Positions 1-8,600 of a DNA stretch of 10,490 bases are shown piece after piece. Both the position numbers and the translations under genes were made by a program. The stretch comes from Clostridiales bacterium (GTDB lineage: Bacteria > Bacillota > Clostridia > Christensenellales > DUVY01): the NCBI GenBank assembly GCA_031290295.1, contig JAITNT010000012.1, positions 1-10,490 of the forward strand, in the 5' to 3' direction. The stretch's first letter is position 1, and every line of letters starts with the position of its first letter. The notes under the pieces were generated by a model, which saw only the letters and a program-made list of their open reading frames with translations, had not been told where the DNA came from and did no database searches.

Positions 1-1133
1 TACTGACCTATCCGTACAGCGCGGACGACAGATACAAAATCGAGCTTAAGCGCCTGTTAGAAAAAGCGGGCGTCGCCGTAACCAAAATGATACCCGAGCC
101 TACCTCGGCGGCGTTGTACGCGCGCGTTATAAACAAGAACGTCAAGATTAATCAGCCCGCGCTGCTCGTCGATATCGGCGAGTCTCGCATTTCGACGGCG
201 GAGCTTATTTATCTCGAAAAGGCGATCGACATAACCAAATATCACCCAGTCGTAAATATCGGCGGCAAGGATTACGACGCGACCGTTTCGGCGTACCTTA
301 CCGCGGAAAGCCGCAAGCAGGAGGAAATGACCTCCTATCAAAAGTTCATACTTAATCAGCGAATCAAGACGGCTAAGGCGGCGCTGCCGATATTCAAAAC
401 CGTTAAGGTCGATTATGAGAGCGATTCTACGGTGCAGATTCCTATAGACCTGCCGAGGTTTAGGGAGCTTGTGCGTCCCGTAACGGCTAAGATATGCGAA
501 TCCGTACTCAAATCTCTCAAGACCAACGCCAAAATTAAATACATAATTCTCTCGGGCGGCTGTATTCAAACGGCTTTTTTGCAGCAGTCGATTTGGGACG
601 CGGTCAAGGCGTACCGAAACGACGTCGCGATAATAACGCTGGAGACGGGGCTGGAGAACACACCGGATATTTTCGACATAGAGTTAGACGGAAGCGCGTT
701 CGCGGTTGCGGCGGGCGCGGCTCTTTATTCGACGGGCAAATATAAAATCAACGCGGTTTGCCCGCGCTCCTACGGCATCTGCTCGCTAAAAAACTATCAG
801 TCGGACAAACGCGAATGGATGGTCGTGCTTATCAAGAAAAACTCGCCTCTGCCGGCAAAGTTTACGCAGCGGTTTCAAACCGTCGCGCCTACCGCGGCGG
901 TCAATATACACGTTCTTTCATCGCAAATGGAAACTGACACGCTTATAGGCAACGACACGCAGTCCATTCTCAACGGCAAGCTTGTTTTTAAGCAACGGGT
1001 AGAGGCCAATTATCCCGTAGAGATTACTATCAACGTGGACGAGGACGGCATAGGCACAGCGACGGCGGCCGCGGACAACGGACGGAACGGCAAATTTGTA
1101 AGCAGCAGCTTTTCGTTAGACGCGACTACGTAA
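1..1133 (+). CDS. Hsp70/DnaK-family protein, 5'-truncated, divergent nucleotide site, no helical lid
   Basis: The frame is open from the left edge (first full codon at base 3), so the N-terminus lies upstream; the ATG at base 87 is internal because Hsp70 sequence precedes it. Hsp70 landmarks appear in order: LTYPYSADDR (matching ITVPAYFND), AGVAVTKMIPEPTSAAL (matching AGLEVKRIINEPTAAAL), VDIGESRIST at the phosphate-2 loop (bases 168-197), NIGGKDYDA (matching LGGEDFD), and LSGGCIQTAFLQ (matching LVGGSTRIPKVQ). A beta substrate-binding domain follows, from about SYGICSL through KNSPLPAKF to INVDEDGIG. The protein ends right there, so the alpha-helical lid of DnaK is missing; full length is probably a little over 500 residues. 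Canonical DLGGGTFD is replaced by DIGESRIS: the first Asp is kept but the catalytic Thr and second Asp are lost, so ATP hydrolysis is doubtful. It is not the housekeeping dnaK, as no grpE or dnaJ is adjacent. It is likely a cytoplasmic accessory chaperone or ATP-sensing scaffold for the operon. The family call is firm; the role is inferred. Confidence 0.9.
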   Translation, partial: LTYPYSADDRYKIELKRLLEKAGVAVTKMIPEPTSAALYARVINKNVKINQPALLVDIGESRISTAELIYLEKAIDITKYHPVVNIGGKDYDATVSAYLTAESRKQEEMTSYQKFILNQRIKTAKAALPIFKTVKVDYESDSTVQIPIDLPRFRELVRPVTAKICESVLKSLKTNAKIKYIILSGGCIQTAFLQQSIWDAVKAYRNDVAIITLETGLENTPDIFDIELDGSAFAVAAGAALYSTGKYKINAVCPRSYGICSLKNYQSDKREWMVVLIKKNSPLPAKFTQRFQTVAPTAAVNIHVLSSQMETDTLIGNDTQSILNGKLVFKQRVEANYPVEITINVDEDGIGTATAAADNGRNGKFVSSSFSLDATT

Positions 1134-1148
1134 GGGGGTTAGGACAAC

Positions 1149-3932
1149 ATGAAGGTTAAATATTCTTCTTCACCGAATTTGGAGCTGGAAAACAGCGTTC
1201 CGATGCAATATATCGAAAACAAGGAGGCGCTTGACCGCGCCGAAACTCTGGACAAGGAGGACATTTTCGACCACCTTCTCATACCCGATTCGGATTACTC
1301 CGAAAGAGATTATACCGTAGACGGCAAAAAAGCCAAAATCGGTATCGAATGGAACAGCAAAATACATAACAGCAATTCGCCTATCCTGCCTCATCAGCAG
1401 GACGCGGCGAGGCATTTCATGACGAGGTTCCGCGGCGTGGGCATTCTTGCCGACGAGGTGGGCATGGGCAAGACTATCGAAGCCGGCATCGTTCTCAGCG
1501 AGCTTGCCGAGCGCAACAGTATCGGCTCCCTGCTCGTCGTCGCCGAAAATATCGATAACTGGAAGTGCACGCTGTCGAAGATGTTCGGCGTCCGAGGCAT
1601 AACCGTAGTGCGTAATCATACCGATATCGTGGATAACTGCACGCGCACCGAGCCTAACCGGCCGCTGCTCATGTCTATGAGCGATTTTTGCAAGCTTACC
1701 CTGCAGCCGCTGTCGGGTATTTGCTTCGACGCGGTCGTAGTGGACGAGGCGCACAACTTCGGCATGCTGGACGAATACAAGCGCGGCATGCACGTGCTTT
1801 CGTTCATGATGAAGAGAAAGCACGCGCAGAACAAGCCGTACTGCATTCTCGTGTCCGGCACGCCGCACAACGGCAACTTAAATTCCATGTTCCCGCTGTG
1901 GTATTTTATATCCTGCCGCGGCGCGGTGGGCGACAGCTTCAACGAAAACTGGCAGGAAATAAATAATCAACCGTCCGCTATGCAGGCGGCGCGCAGGCAT
2001 TACCACGATTATTTGTGCCACGGCGCGAACACTATAGCCGAATTTATCGAAAGCTGGAAGCGCACCATGCTCGAGGATTCCGCGGGTTACCCGGAATACG
2101 CCGCCGCCTTTGCCGCGTTCAAAAAACACCGCGGCGGCGCGGACAAACTGAGCAAAAGCGGCGAGTCCAAGTTGCGCAAGGATTTCCTCGCGGGACGCGA
2201 GGACATACGGGAGGGTATCCGTCAAAAAACCAACGAAAAATACCAAGCACTGCTAAAGAGCTTTATGATACGTCAATCCCGCACAAGATTGCTGCGGCAA
2301 AAGGAAAAGCGCGCGCTTAATTACTACTTCTGCCCGATCGCGCCCGACGCCGATCAGGTGATGACGCTTACCTACGGCGCGGACACCACCCGCACCGACC
2401 GCAACAAATCGCGGGAAATTATGTACGCCGTTAATTGCGCCGATTACTACAAGGACAGGATCGTGCGCTACGACGGCGCGGAATATTCTCTGGACGGCTT
2501 TGTGGATTACCTGTACAACTCCGACGCGCTCAGGGAGAACGGCTTTTCCGCGGATACGGTACACCACCAAAACAAGAACAAAATCCTTTTCGACACGCTC
2601 GACAAGCTCAGGGCTTTTAACGGCTCGTCCTCCTCTCTGACCGAGAAATCGCGGCGGTTTTATTTCGATTCCTTCGCGAAATATAACGCCGGAATAGATA
2701 ACCGCGTGGAGCTGATAGATACCGACAAGAGTATTTTTCAAGAGAAGGCCGAGAAGTTCGTGCTGGTCGCCGACGAAAGAAAAAACAGGCGTATAATCGT
2801 GTTTTTCGATTACTACGCCACCGACGAGGAACGCAAGACCGAGCCTAAGCGGCTTTACGAATGGCTGGAGCGTGAAAATCCGGCGACGTTCGGGCGCATA
2901 ATTTTCTCCGAAAACTACGCGAGCAGCGACGCGGCGGCGGCGGCCTTTAAGGGCAAGGAGAACGCGATTCTGCTCGCCGACGACAAGCTGTCCGAGAGCC
3001 ATAACCTGCAGGACTGTTGCAGCACCGTAATAAACTTCTCCATATGCTTCAGCCCGATTAAAATGGATCAGCGCATAGGGCGCATCGACCGTATCGGACA
3101 GGAGAACACCATGGAGATCGTTTCGTTCGCCAACATGCACGATCTCGAGGGCTACCTCTTAGACTTCTATAATCAAATTGGCTTGTTCAGCGGCTGGAAG
3201 GACGATATCATTCTCGTTACCGGCTGCGATAACGCCAACTCGACCATGAAACGCTGTCCGGAGTGCCACAAGATTATTCTTTGTCTTGACGACCAAACGG
3301 ACTGCCCCGATTGCAGCGCGAAGCTTCAGGTTCTGCATAACACGACGGATTACAGCTGCAGCCGTCCCGCCTGCTCGTTCGTACTCAAGCGCCAAGCGCT
3401 GCACGACGCGACGGGCGATTACGCGTACGTCTGTTACCAGAAGGGGCGCAAGCTCACGCAGTCCGGCTCGGACGGCGCGGAGTACATGTGCAATAAGCTT
3501 TGCGTCCTGCAGCATTGCGGACGGCTTAACGAGGAAAATTGTCAGGTGCTCAAAAAGCAGGCCTCCGCCTCGCCCACCTCGGATATCAACAAGCTGCGCA
3601 TGATTTGCCACACCTGCCGCGGCGCAAAAAAAGAACGGTGCGACTACTGCTCTATGGACATAGACGCCGTCGGGTATGACAGCGCGGGCGCACACCACGG
3701 CGGGAGCTGCTGCAAGTGCCCGTACAAAAAACAAAACTGCCGTCCCTACTCGGTGTCCTTCGCGGGGGATTGCCCCGTGTGCGGCAGTCCGCTCAAGGCG
3801 AACACGCCGACGACCTTCGATTCCTTCGCTAAATTCATTTGGAATCAGGACGGCTTCGTAGACAATTTTGAATTCGAGTCGGAAAAGATAAGAGAAATCG
3901 TCGAAACACTGCGCAACACGCTGAACGGGTAA
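1149..3932 (+). CDS. SNF2/RapA-type SF2 helicase with cysteine-rich zinc tail
   Basis: A 927-residue ATP-dependent DNA translocase-like protein, presumably cytoplasmic. RecA-like domain 1 shows a Q-like LPHQQDAA (80-87), motif I GILADEVGMGKT (98-109), motif Ia around LLVVAENIDNW (128-138), motif II DEAH (199-202) and motif III SGTP (236-239). RecA-like domain 2 shows IIVFFDYY (549-556), motif V LSESHNLQ (614-621) and motif VI QRIGRIDRIGQ (641-651). The motif V-VI block most resembles bacterial RapA/HepA and DrmD-type SNF2 enzymes. RapA's long N-terminal Tudor-like region is absent, since motif I comes about 80 residues earlier. After residue 700 the chain is cysteine-rich: CPEC (703-706), CPDC (719-722), C737/C742, C781/C785/C790/C798, CHTC (820-823), CDYC (831-834), CCKC (854-857), C864 and CPVC (875-878), which suggests several zinc ribbons. 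An AGGGGG overlaps the preceding stop and an AGGA sits 4 bases before the ATG; the gap to the Hsp70-like gene is 15 bases. All catalytic motifs look intact. SNF2 membership is firm; substrate and role are unknown. Confidence 0.93.
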   Translation: MKVKYSSSPNLELENSVPMQYIENKEALDRAETLDKEDIFDHLLIPDSDYSERDYTVDGKKAKIGIEWNSKIHNSNSPILPHQQDAARHFMTRFRGVGILADEVGMGKTIEAGIVLSELAERNSIGSLLVVAENIDNWKCTLSKMFGVRGITVVRNHTDIVDNCTRTEPNRPLLMSMSDFCKLTLQPLSGICFDAVVVDEAHNFGMLDEYKRGMHVLSFMMKRKHAQNKPYCILVSGTPHNGNLNSMFPLWYFISCRGAVGDSFNENWQEINNQPSAMQAARRHYHDYLCHGANTIAEFIESWKRTMLEDSAGYPEYAAAFAAFKKHRGGADKLSKSGESKLRKDFLAGREDIREGIRQKTNEKYQALLKSFMIRQSRTRLLRQKEKRALNYYFCPIAPDADQVMTLTYGADTTRTDRNKSREIMYAVNCADYYKDRIVRYDGAEYSLDGFVDYLYNSDALRENGFSADTVHHQNKNKILFDTLDKLRAFNGSSSSLTEKSRRFYFDSFAKYNAGIDNRVELIDTDKSIFQEKAEKFVLVADERKNRRIIVFFDYYATDEERKTEPKRLYEWLERENPATFGRIIFSENYASSDAAAAAFKGKENAILLADDKLSESHNLQDCCSTVINFSICFSPIKMDQRIGRIDRIGQENTMEIVSFANMHDLEGYLLDFYNQIGLFSGWKDDIILVTGCDNANSTMKRCPECHKIILCLDDQTDCPDCSAKLQVLHNTTDYSCSRPACSFVLKRQALHDATGDYAYVCYQKGRKLTQSGSDGAEYMCNKLCVLQHCGRLNEENCQVLKKQASASPTSDINKLRMICHTCRGAKKERCDYCSMDIDAVGYDSAGAHHGGSCCKCPYKKQNCRPYSVSFAGDCPVCGSPLKANTPTTFDSFAKFIWNQDGFVDNFEFESEKIREIVETLRNTLNG

Positions 3933-3945
3933 GGGGGCGAAAAAT

Positions 3946-5631
3946 ATGGCTGATATTATAATTTCCAGCAAGGAATCGTTTGACAACGTAGTATTTCTGA
4001 TTGAAAACTCCGTTTCCGTAGGCGATATCGCTTACGACGGAAAGGCTAACAAAATAAAATCGGGCGGCGATTATTTTGTGCTTGCCGGTCAGGATAAAAC
4101 CGCCATAGGCTATGAGGAAAGCCGCCGCGACCCGAACGGCGGGGACAAGAAAAAGAGCTTTACGCGCTTCGACATTCTCGATCCGGAAAAACGCAAGGCT
4201 AGGGGCACCACGCAGACGTGGGACACCTTCCTGTCCGAGGTGCTTAATTCGTTCTACAAAAAGTATTCCTATCTCGTATACGAAACTATAGAGAACGCCT
4301 CGAGCGAGCAGTTGCACAAGCGCATAATGCGCAGGCTGTTCGATACCGCCGTACCCGAAATATCCGGTTCGCTGGATTTCGACAAAAACGCGGTCGGCTC
4401 GGAAAGCTGTATTTACGAGGTCGCGGTCAAATTCAAAATGCGCTTAGGGGGCGAGCCCGTTTCGGTTATCAATAAATTTTATTTGATAGTTATGCCGGAC
4501 TCCTCTATATCGCTTTTTCCGGCGGACCGCGCAGCGGGTCTGAATAACCAAATACGCCACAAGGCGCGTACGGCTAACAAGCAACCCGGCAAGCCTCCGT
4601 CCTCGGCGGACGCTCTTCCCGCTATCACCTCCGAAAAGGTTGACGAGCTTATAAGCGTAATAAAGCGGCTTCTTAACGGCGAGGACGGCTTTCAGGCTTA
4701 TCTCGTCGGCGAGGCAAGGGAGCAGTACGATAAATTCCTTGAAACGCAAGCGGTCGTCGGCGAGGCTTCCGCCTCCGGAATAGAGATTGACTGCGACGGC
4801 GCGCAGCTTAGGTACATATCTTATCTCAAGCTGATGAATCAGTCCTACTTCTGCCGCGACGGCGCAACCGGCAAGCTTATGTTCAAAGTCGATTTCGGTA
4901 TCAATAACGAGCTTACCGTGGCTTGCGCCAATTGCAACGAAATCATTATCGACGCCAAGAGTATGAGCCCCGACGACAAGCCCGTGCGCGAATACTTTGC
5001 CGATAACGAGCAGGCGGAAATATCCAAGAACGATTACGCCGCCGTACGCAGGCATTGCTCGCCGGTTTCGTGCGATTTGGGCTTCGGGCGCGCCTGCAAA
5101 AAGCTCGTCTGCCTTAACAAGGTAACGAGTTGCCCTAAGTGCAAAAAGACGATTTGCTGCGACTGTCTGTACGACAGCGTAGTGACGGCTTACAGCCCGG
5201 GCGGCGTCGCGAGCACGGAATATCTGCACACGCCTTGTTTGAGCTTCTGCTACGACACGCTGACAGCGTTGCCCGCGGAAAAAACAAGGGAATGTCCCTG
5301 CTGCAAAAAACGCTATTCCTCGACAAATTTCGCAGGCTCGGCATACTGCCGTTTCTGCGCCTCCGTAATAGGCGCTAAGCCTAACTCGCACGGCGTAACC
5401 GAGCCGCGCCTTAACGCGCTGTATCAAAAACACAAGGATATGCTTCCGTTCGGTCTGCGGCGCAAGAAAAACATCTGCAACGAGAACGCGACTATGATTT
5501 TGTTCGGCGTGGCGAAGAAAAGACGCATGTACTATCGGCTCTTCGATAAGAACGCCGCCGCAACCGACAAAACCTATCTGAGAACCTTTAAGGTAACGAA
5601 GATAAAGGGGGATAAAAACAATGGTTTATAA
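3946..5631 (+). CDS. Unrecognised zinc-finger protein, C-terminal half rich in CxxC pairs
   Basis: A 561-residue protein I do not recognise. The first ~200 residues contain no obvious motif; beta-rich stretches such as IYEVAVKFKMRL and INKFYLIVMP suggest a folded domain. Residues 200-220 are a polar linker (KQPGKPPSSA) and 225-270 look helical. The C-terminal half carries dense metal-binding motifs: CANC (327-330), H370/C371 with C376, C384 and C389, CPKC (396-399), CCDC (404-407), H428 with C431 and C435, CPCC (450-453), and CRFC (468-471). The 384-435 block has a treble-clef or RING-like look, but the spacing does not match a family I can name. The last ~70 residues are basic (LRRKKN, KKRRMYYR), compatible with nucleic-acid contact. 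No signal peptide or membrane span is seen, so it is probably cytoplasmic. A ribosome binding site, AGGGGG, lies 8 bases before the ATG. It starts 13 bases after the helicase stop and overlaps the next gene by 11 bases. It is likely a partner of the helicase, whose tail has similar cysteine pairs; that link is inference. Confidence 0.85.
   Translation: MADIIISSKESFDNVVFLIENSVSVGDIAYDGKANKIKSGGDYFVLAGQDKTAIGYEESRRDPNGGDKKKSFTRFDILDPEKRKARGTTQTWDTFLSEVLNSFYKKYSYLVYETIENASSEQLHKRIMRRLFDTAVPEISGSLDFDKNAVGSESCIYEVAVKFKMRLGGEPVSVINKFYLIVMPDSSISLFPADRAAGLNNQIRHKARTANKQPGKPPSSADALPAITSEKVDELISVIKRLLNGEDGFQAYLVGEAREQYDKFLETQAVVGEASASGIEIDCDGAQLRYISYLKLMNQSYFCRDGATGKLMFKVDFGINNELTVACANCNEIIIDAKSMSPDDKPVREYFADNEQAEISKNDYAAVRRHCSPVSCDLGFGRACKKLVCLNKVTSCPKCKKTICCDCLYDSVVTAYSPGGVASTEYLHTPCLSFCYDTLTALPAEKTRECPCCKKRYSSTNFAGSAYCRFCASVIGAKPNSHGVTEPRLNALYQKHKDMLPFGLRRKKNICNENATMILFGVAKKRRMYYRLFDKNAAATDKTYLRTFKVTKIKGDKNNGL
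5605..5612 (+). promoter_or_regulatory. Ribosome binding site of the MBG membrane protein, inside the preceding gene
   Basis: The purine run AAGGGGGA lies 8 bases before the ATG at 5621, within the last codons of the zinc-finger gene. Because that gene stops at 5631, the two reading frames overlap by 11 bases (5621-5631). This supports the 5621 start and suggests translational coupling of the two proteins. Confidence 0.7.
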
Positions 5632-8600
5632 CAGCAAAAAAGCCCCGTTCAATCCGAATTCGGCGACGGTGCCCGACGGAGAAGCCTTCGCGGAGTTCTC
5701 GGCCGCGCGCCTGTCAAGTAAAAACGCGCCCGTGATTTTCGCTAACGCGTCCTTGCTCGCCGTGTATTTAATCGCTTTTATCTCCATGCTTGCGGGCGGG
5801 TTCAACACGGCCGTCCTTGTTTTTACGATATTTCTTATCGTGATTACCGCGCTTCATTTGCTCACCGCCTGCCGCACCAACTTCCGGTTCTCCTACTCGC
5901 GGGCGGGCTCGGTACTCTACATAATATTTTCGCTGATATTCAACCTGGTTTGCATGTTCGCGGGCTTCGGGCTTGCCTCGGGACGGCACACGTTCACCGT
6001 CGGCGGCTTCCTCACCGTTACCGCCGTTTATCTCTCGTTCATAGCGATACTGATTTATTCCCTGGCCTATGCCCGCGCGCCCGTTCACAAAACGCGCATA
6101 GGCGCGATAGCCGTAATCGCGCTGGCTACGGCGGGCGTAATAGGCTTTTCGCTGTATAACATGACCGTAGGCTACTTCGGACAAAGCGACGGAGTAGGAC
6201 ACGGCGAAAGAGCGGTCGTATATAAGCGCGAGGGCGATTTTTACGCCGCGGTCGACTGCGTTAACGGCGGGGGCGATTCTATAGTCGTCCGCGATAAATT
6301 TAACGGCAGGGACGTTACCTCGATAGACTGCAAGCTGTTCTCGAAGCAAGGCATCGACCGCGTTACTATCGAGGGTACGGAGTCGGTCGCGTTCCGCAAC
6401 CCCGAGACGCTCAACGGCATTAATCCGTATATAACGATATATGTAGCCTACGAACGCGTGGACGAATACAAGGCGAGCCTTTATACCGACCCCGCGTACG
6501 CGGACGCGGTAAGCGACGAAAGCATATCTTACTTCTTCGACGCGCTTGTACCGATTATAGACTATAACTCCGAGATTTATCTCACCTTTACATACAATAA
6601 GGACAAAACTCCGACGGGGCTGTCCTTTATCCCCACGTTTAAGGCGCCTAAGGGGACGGAATTTACCGCCGACGATTTGCCCGAAACGTACAGGCCGTAC
6701 TTCGACAATCAGTCCGATCTCGAATGGGCGTGGCATACGCCCGCCAAGCTTGCTCTGCGGGACTTGATTTACACCGCTCCCGGCGTGTCGGCTTCCCTTA
6801 TCGGCGAGCCGGGATTCCCGACCCCGATAGAATATCCCGCCAAAATCGACGCGGCGTTCGATACCGTATACGACCTCGCCATGGACAAAAACGACGATCT
6901 CTATCCCGCGCCCGCCGATTGGAAAGCGGTCAATTATATGAGCGAAAGCCGTATACCGTTCAATTTGTCCACAAGCCGTCCCGGTTGCGAGGCTTCGTGG
7001 GAAATAGCCGCCGTCGGCGCGTCCGTATGGAAGGATATCGGCAACGACAGCGCGTTGTTAAAAGATTATGTCGCTAAAGCCGCCGAGCCCTCGTATAAGC
7101 TGCGCGCCAAATGGCGGGTTATCGCGCCCGTCATCAACGAGCTGAAAAGCAACCACGCGAACGATACCTTCACCTACGGCGAGGACGTAATACTCTCCGC
7201 CGTGCCCGCGAGTCACGCGCTCATAGCGGGCTTCTCTTACTCGGTGGGGTATAACGGGTTTACCGCGGCGACCGGCAGCGCGGCGGAAATCAATCTCGGC
7301 GCGTTACTGCCCGACATAATAACGTACACCTGCACCGTGCGCGCGACGGACGGCTTCAATCCCGCGCTGTACGCCGAGGCCTCTAAGACTATTATGGTCA
7401 CCGTAAACAAAAAGGCGCTTAGCTTCGGGTGGGTACTGCCCGCGGATTTGGAGTACAACGCGGACGATAAACAGATAAGCTGTACCTTTGATGAGGCGCA
7501 GCTTGTCGGGAGCGATTCCTTGCAGTACGGTTCCGACTACAAAATTTCCGGCGACACCGCGCGCGACGCGGGAGCTTATGCCTCGGCTATAATCATAATG
7601 GGCTATTATGCCGATCTTTACACCGTCGCCGCGGACTCGCAGAGCGTGCAATTCACCGTAACTAAAAAAAGCGTGACGGCAACGTGGAGCGGCACCGCGT
7701 TAACCTATAGCGGCGCGGCTCAAACGCCCTCCTCAAGCGCGGTCGGCGTGGGCGCGGACGGCGCGCTCGCTATAACGGTGACCGGCGGACAAACCGACGC
7801 CGGGACTTATACCGCGACGGCGGTCGCCGACAACGGCAATTATACCCTCTCTAATCCTACCGCGGGCTTCACCATAAGTCCGCTGTCGGTAAACGTAACG
7901 TGGGCTGACACGGTCTTAACCTATAACGGTGCGGTTCAGACGCCCTCCGCAAGCGCGACCGGCGTGGGCGGAATTAATATTCCTCTCACCGTGAGCGGCG
8001 GACAAACTAACGCGGCGGCGGCAAACGACGCGACGGCAAGCATTACCGACGACTTACAGCGCGTTAATTATGCGCTCTCTAATCCGGAAACGGGCTTCAC
8101 CATAAGCCCGCTGTCGGTAAACGTAACGTGGACTAATACGTCCCTGACCTATAACGGCGCGGTTCAGACGCCCTCCGCAAGCGCGGTCGGCGTGGGCGGA
8201 GTTAATATTCCCGTTACCGTAAGCGGCGGTCAAACTAACGTCGGCTCGGGATACACCGCGTCGGCGGGTGTTACCGACTCTAACTACGGTCTGAACAACC
8301 CTACCTCCGCGTTCGCGATTACCAAAAGATCGGTGGCGGTCAATTGGGGAGCGACGTCGGTCGTCTATAACGGCGAGGAGCAAGCGCCCTCGGCAAGCGC
8401 GGTCGGCGCGGGCGCGGACGGCGCGCTCGTCATAGCCGTAGCGGCGAGCGGCGGTCATATCAGCGCGGGTTCGTATACCGCGACGGCGAGCCTTACGGAC
8501 GGACAGCAGAACGCAAACTACACGCTGTCTAATCCGACGGTTGATTTCACCGTTACGCCGCTGGCGGTAGCGGTCGTTTGGGGAAATACTTCTTTCACCT

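Noticed and set aside
87..89. ATG at 87 as the true start of the Hsp70-like gene
   Set aside because: Codons 3-86 encode conserved Hsp70 sequence (LTYPYSADDR through AGVAVTK), so the frame continues from upstream of the window.
1..1133. Housekeeping dnaK
   Set aside because: The phosphate loop is degenerate, the lid is missing, and there is no adjacent grpE, dnaJ or hrcA.
2253..3140. Minus-strand open frame (295 residues) and similar ones at 4444-5433, 5768-6736 and 3159-3986
   Set aside because: All are opposite clear coding sequence with conserved motifs on the plus strand, and none shows a recognisable domain.
1..3932. DISARM-like defence system
   Set aside because: Only a SNF2 helicase is shared in style. 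No methyltransferase, PLD nuclease or recognisable DrmA/DrmB partner is present, and Hsp70 is not a DISARM component.
1149..3932. RNA polymerase recycling factor RapA
   Set aside because: Motifs V and VI are RapA-like, but the long N-terminal domain is absent and a zinc-rich tail is added, so the specific role cannot be transferred.
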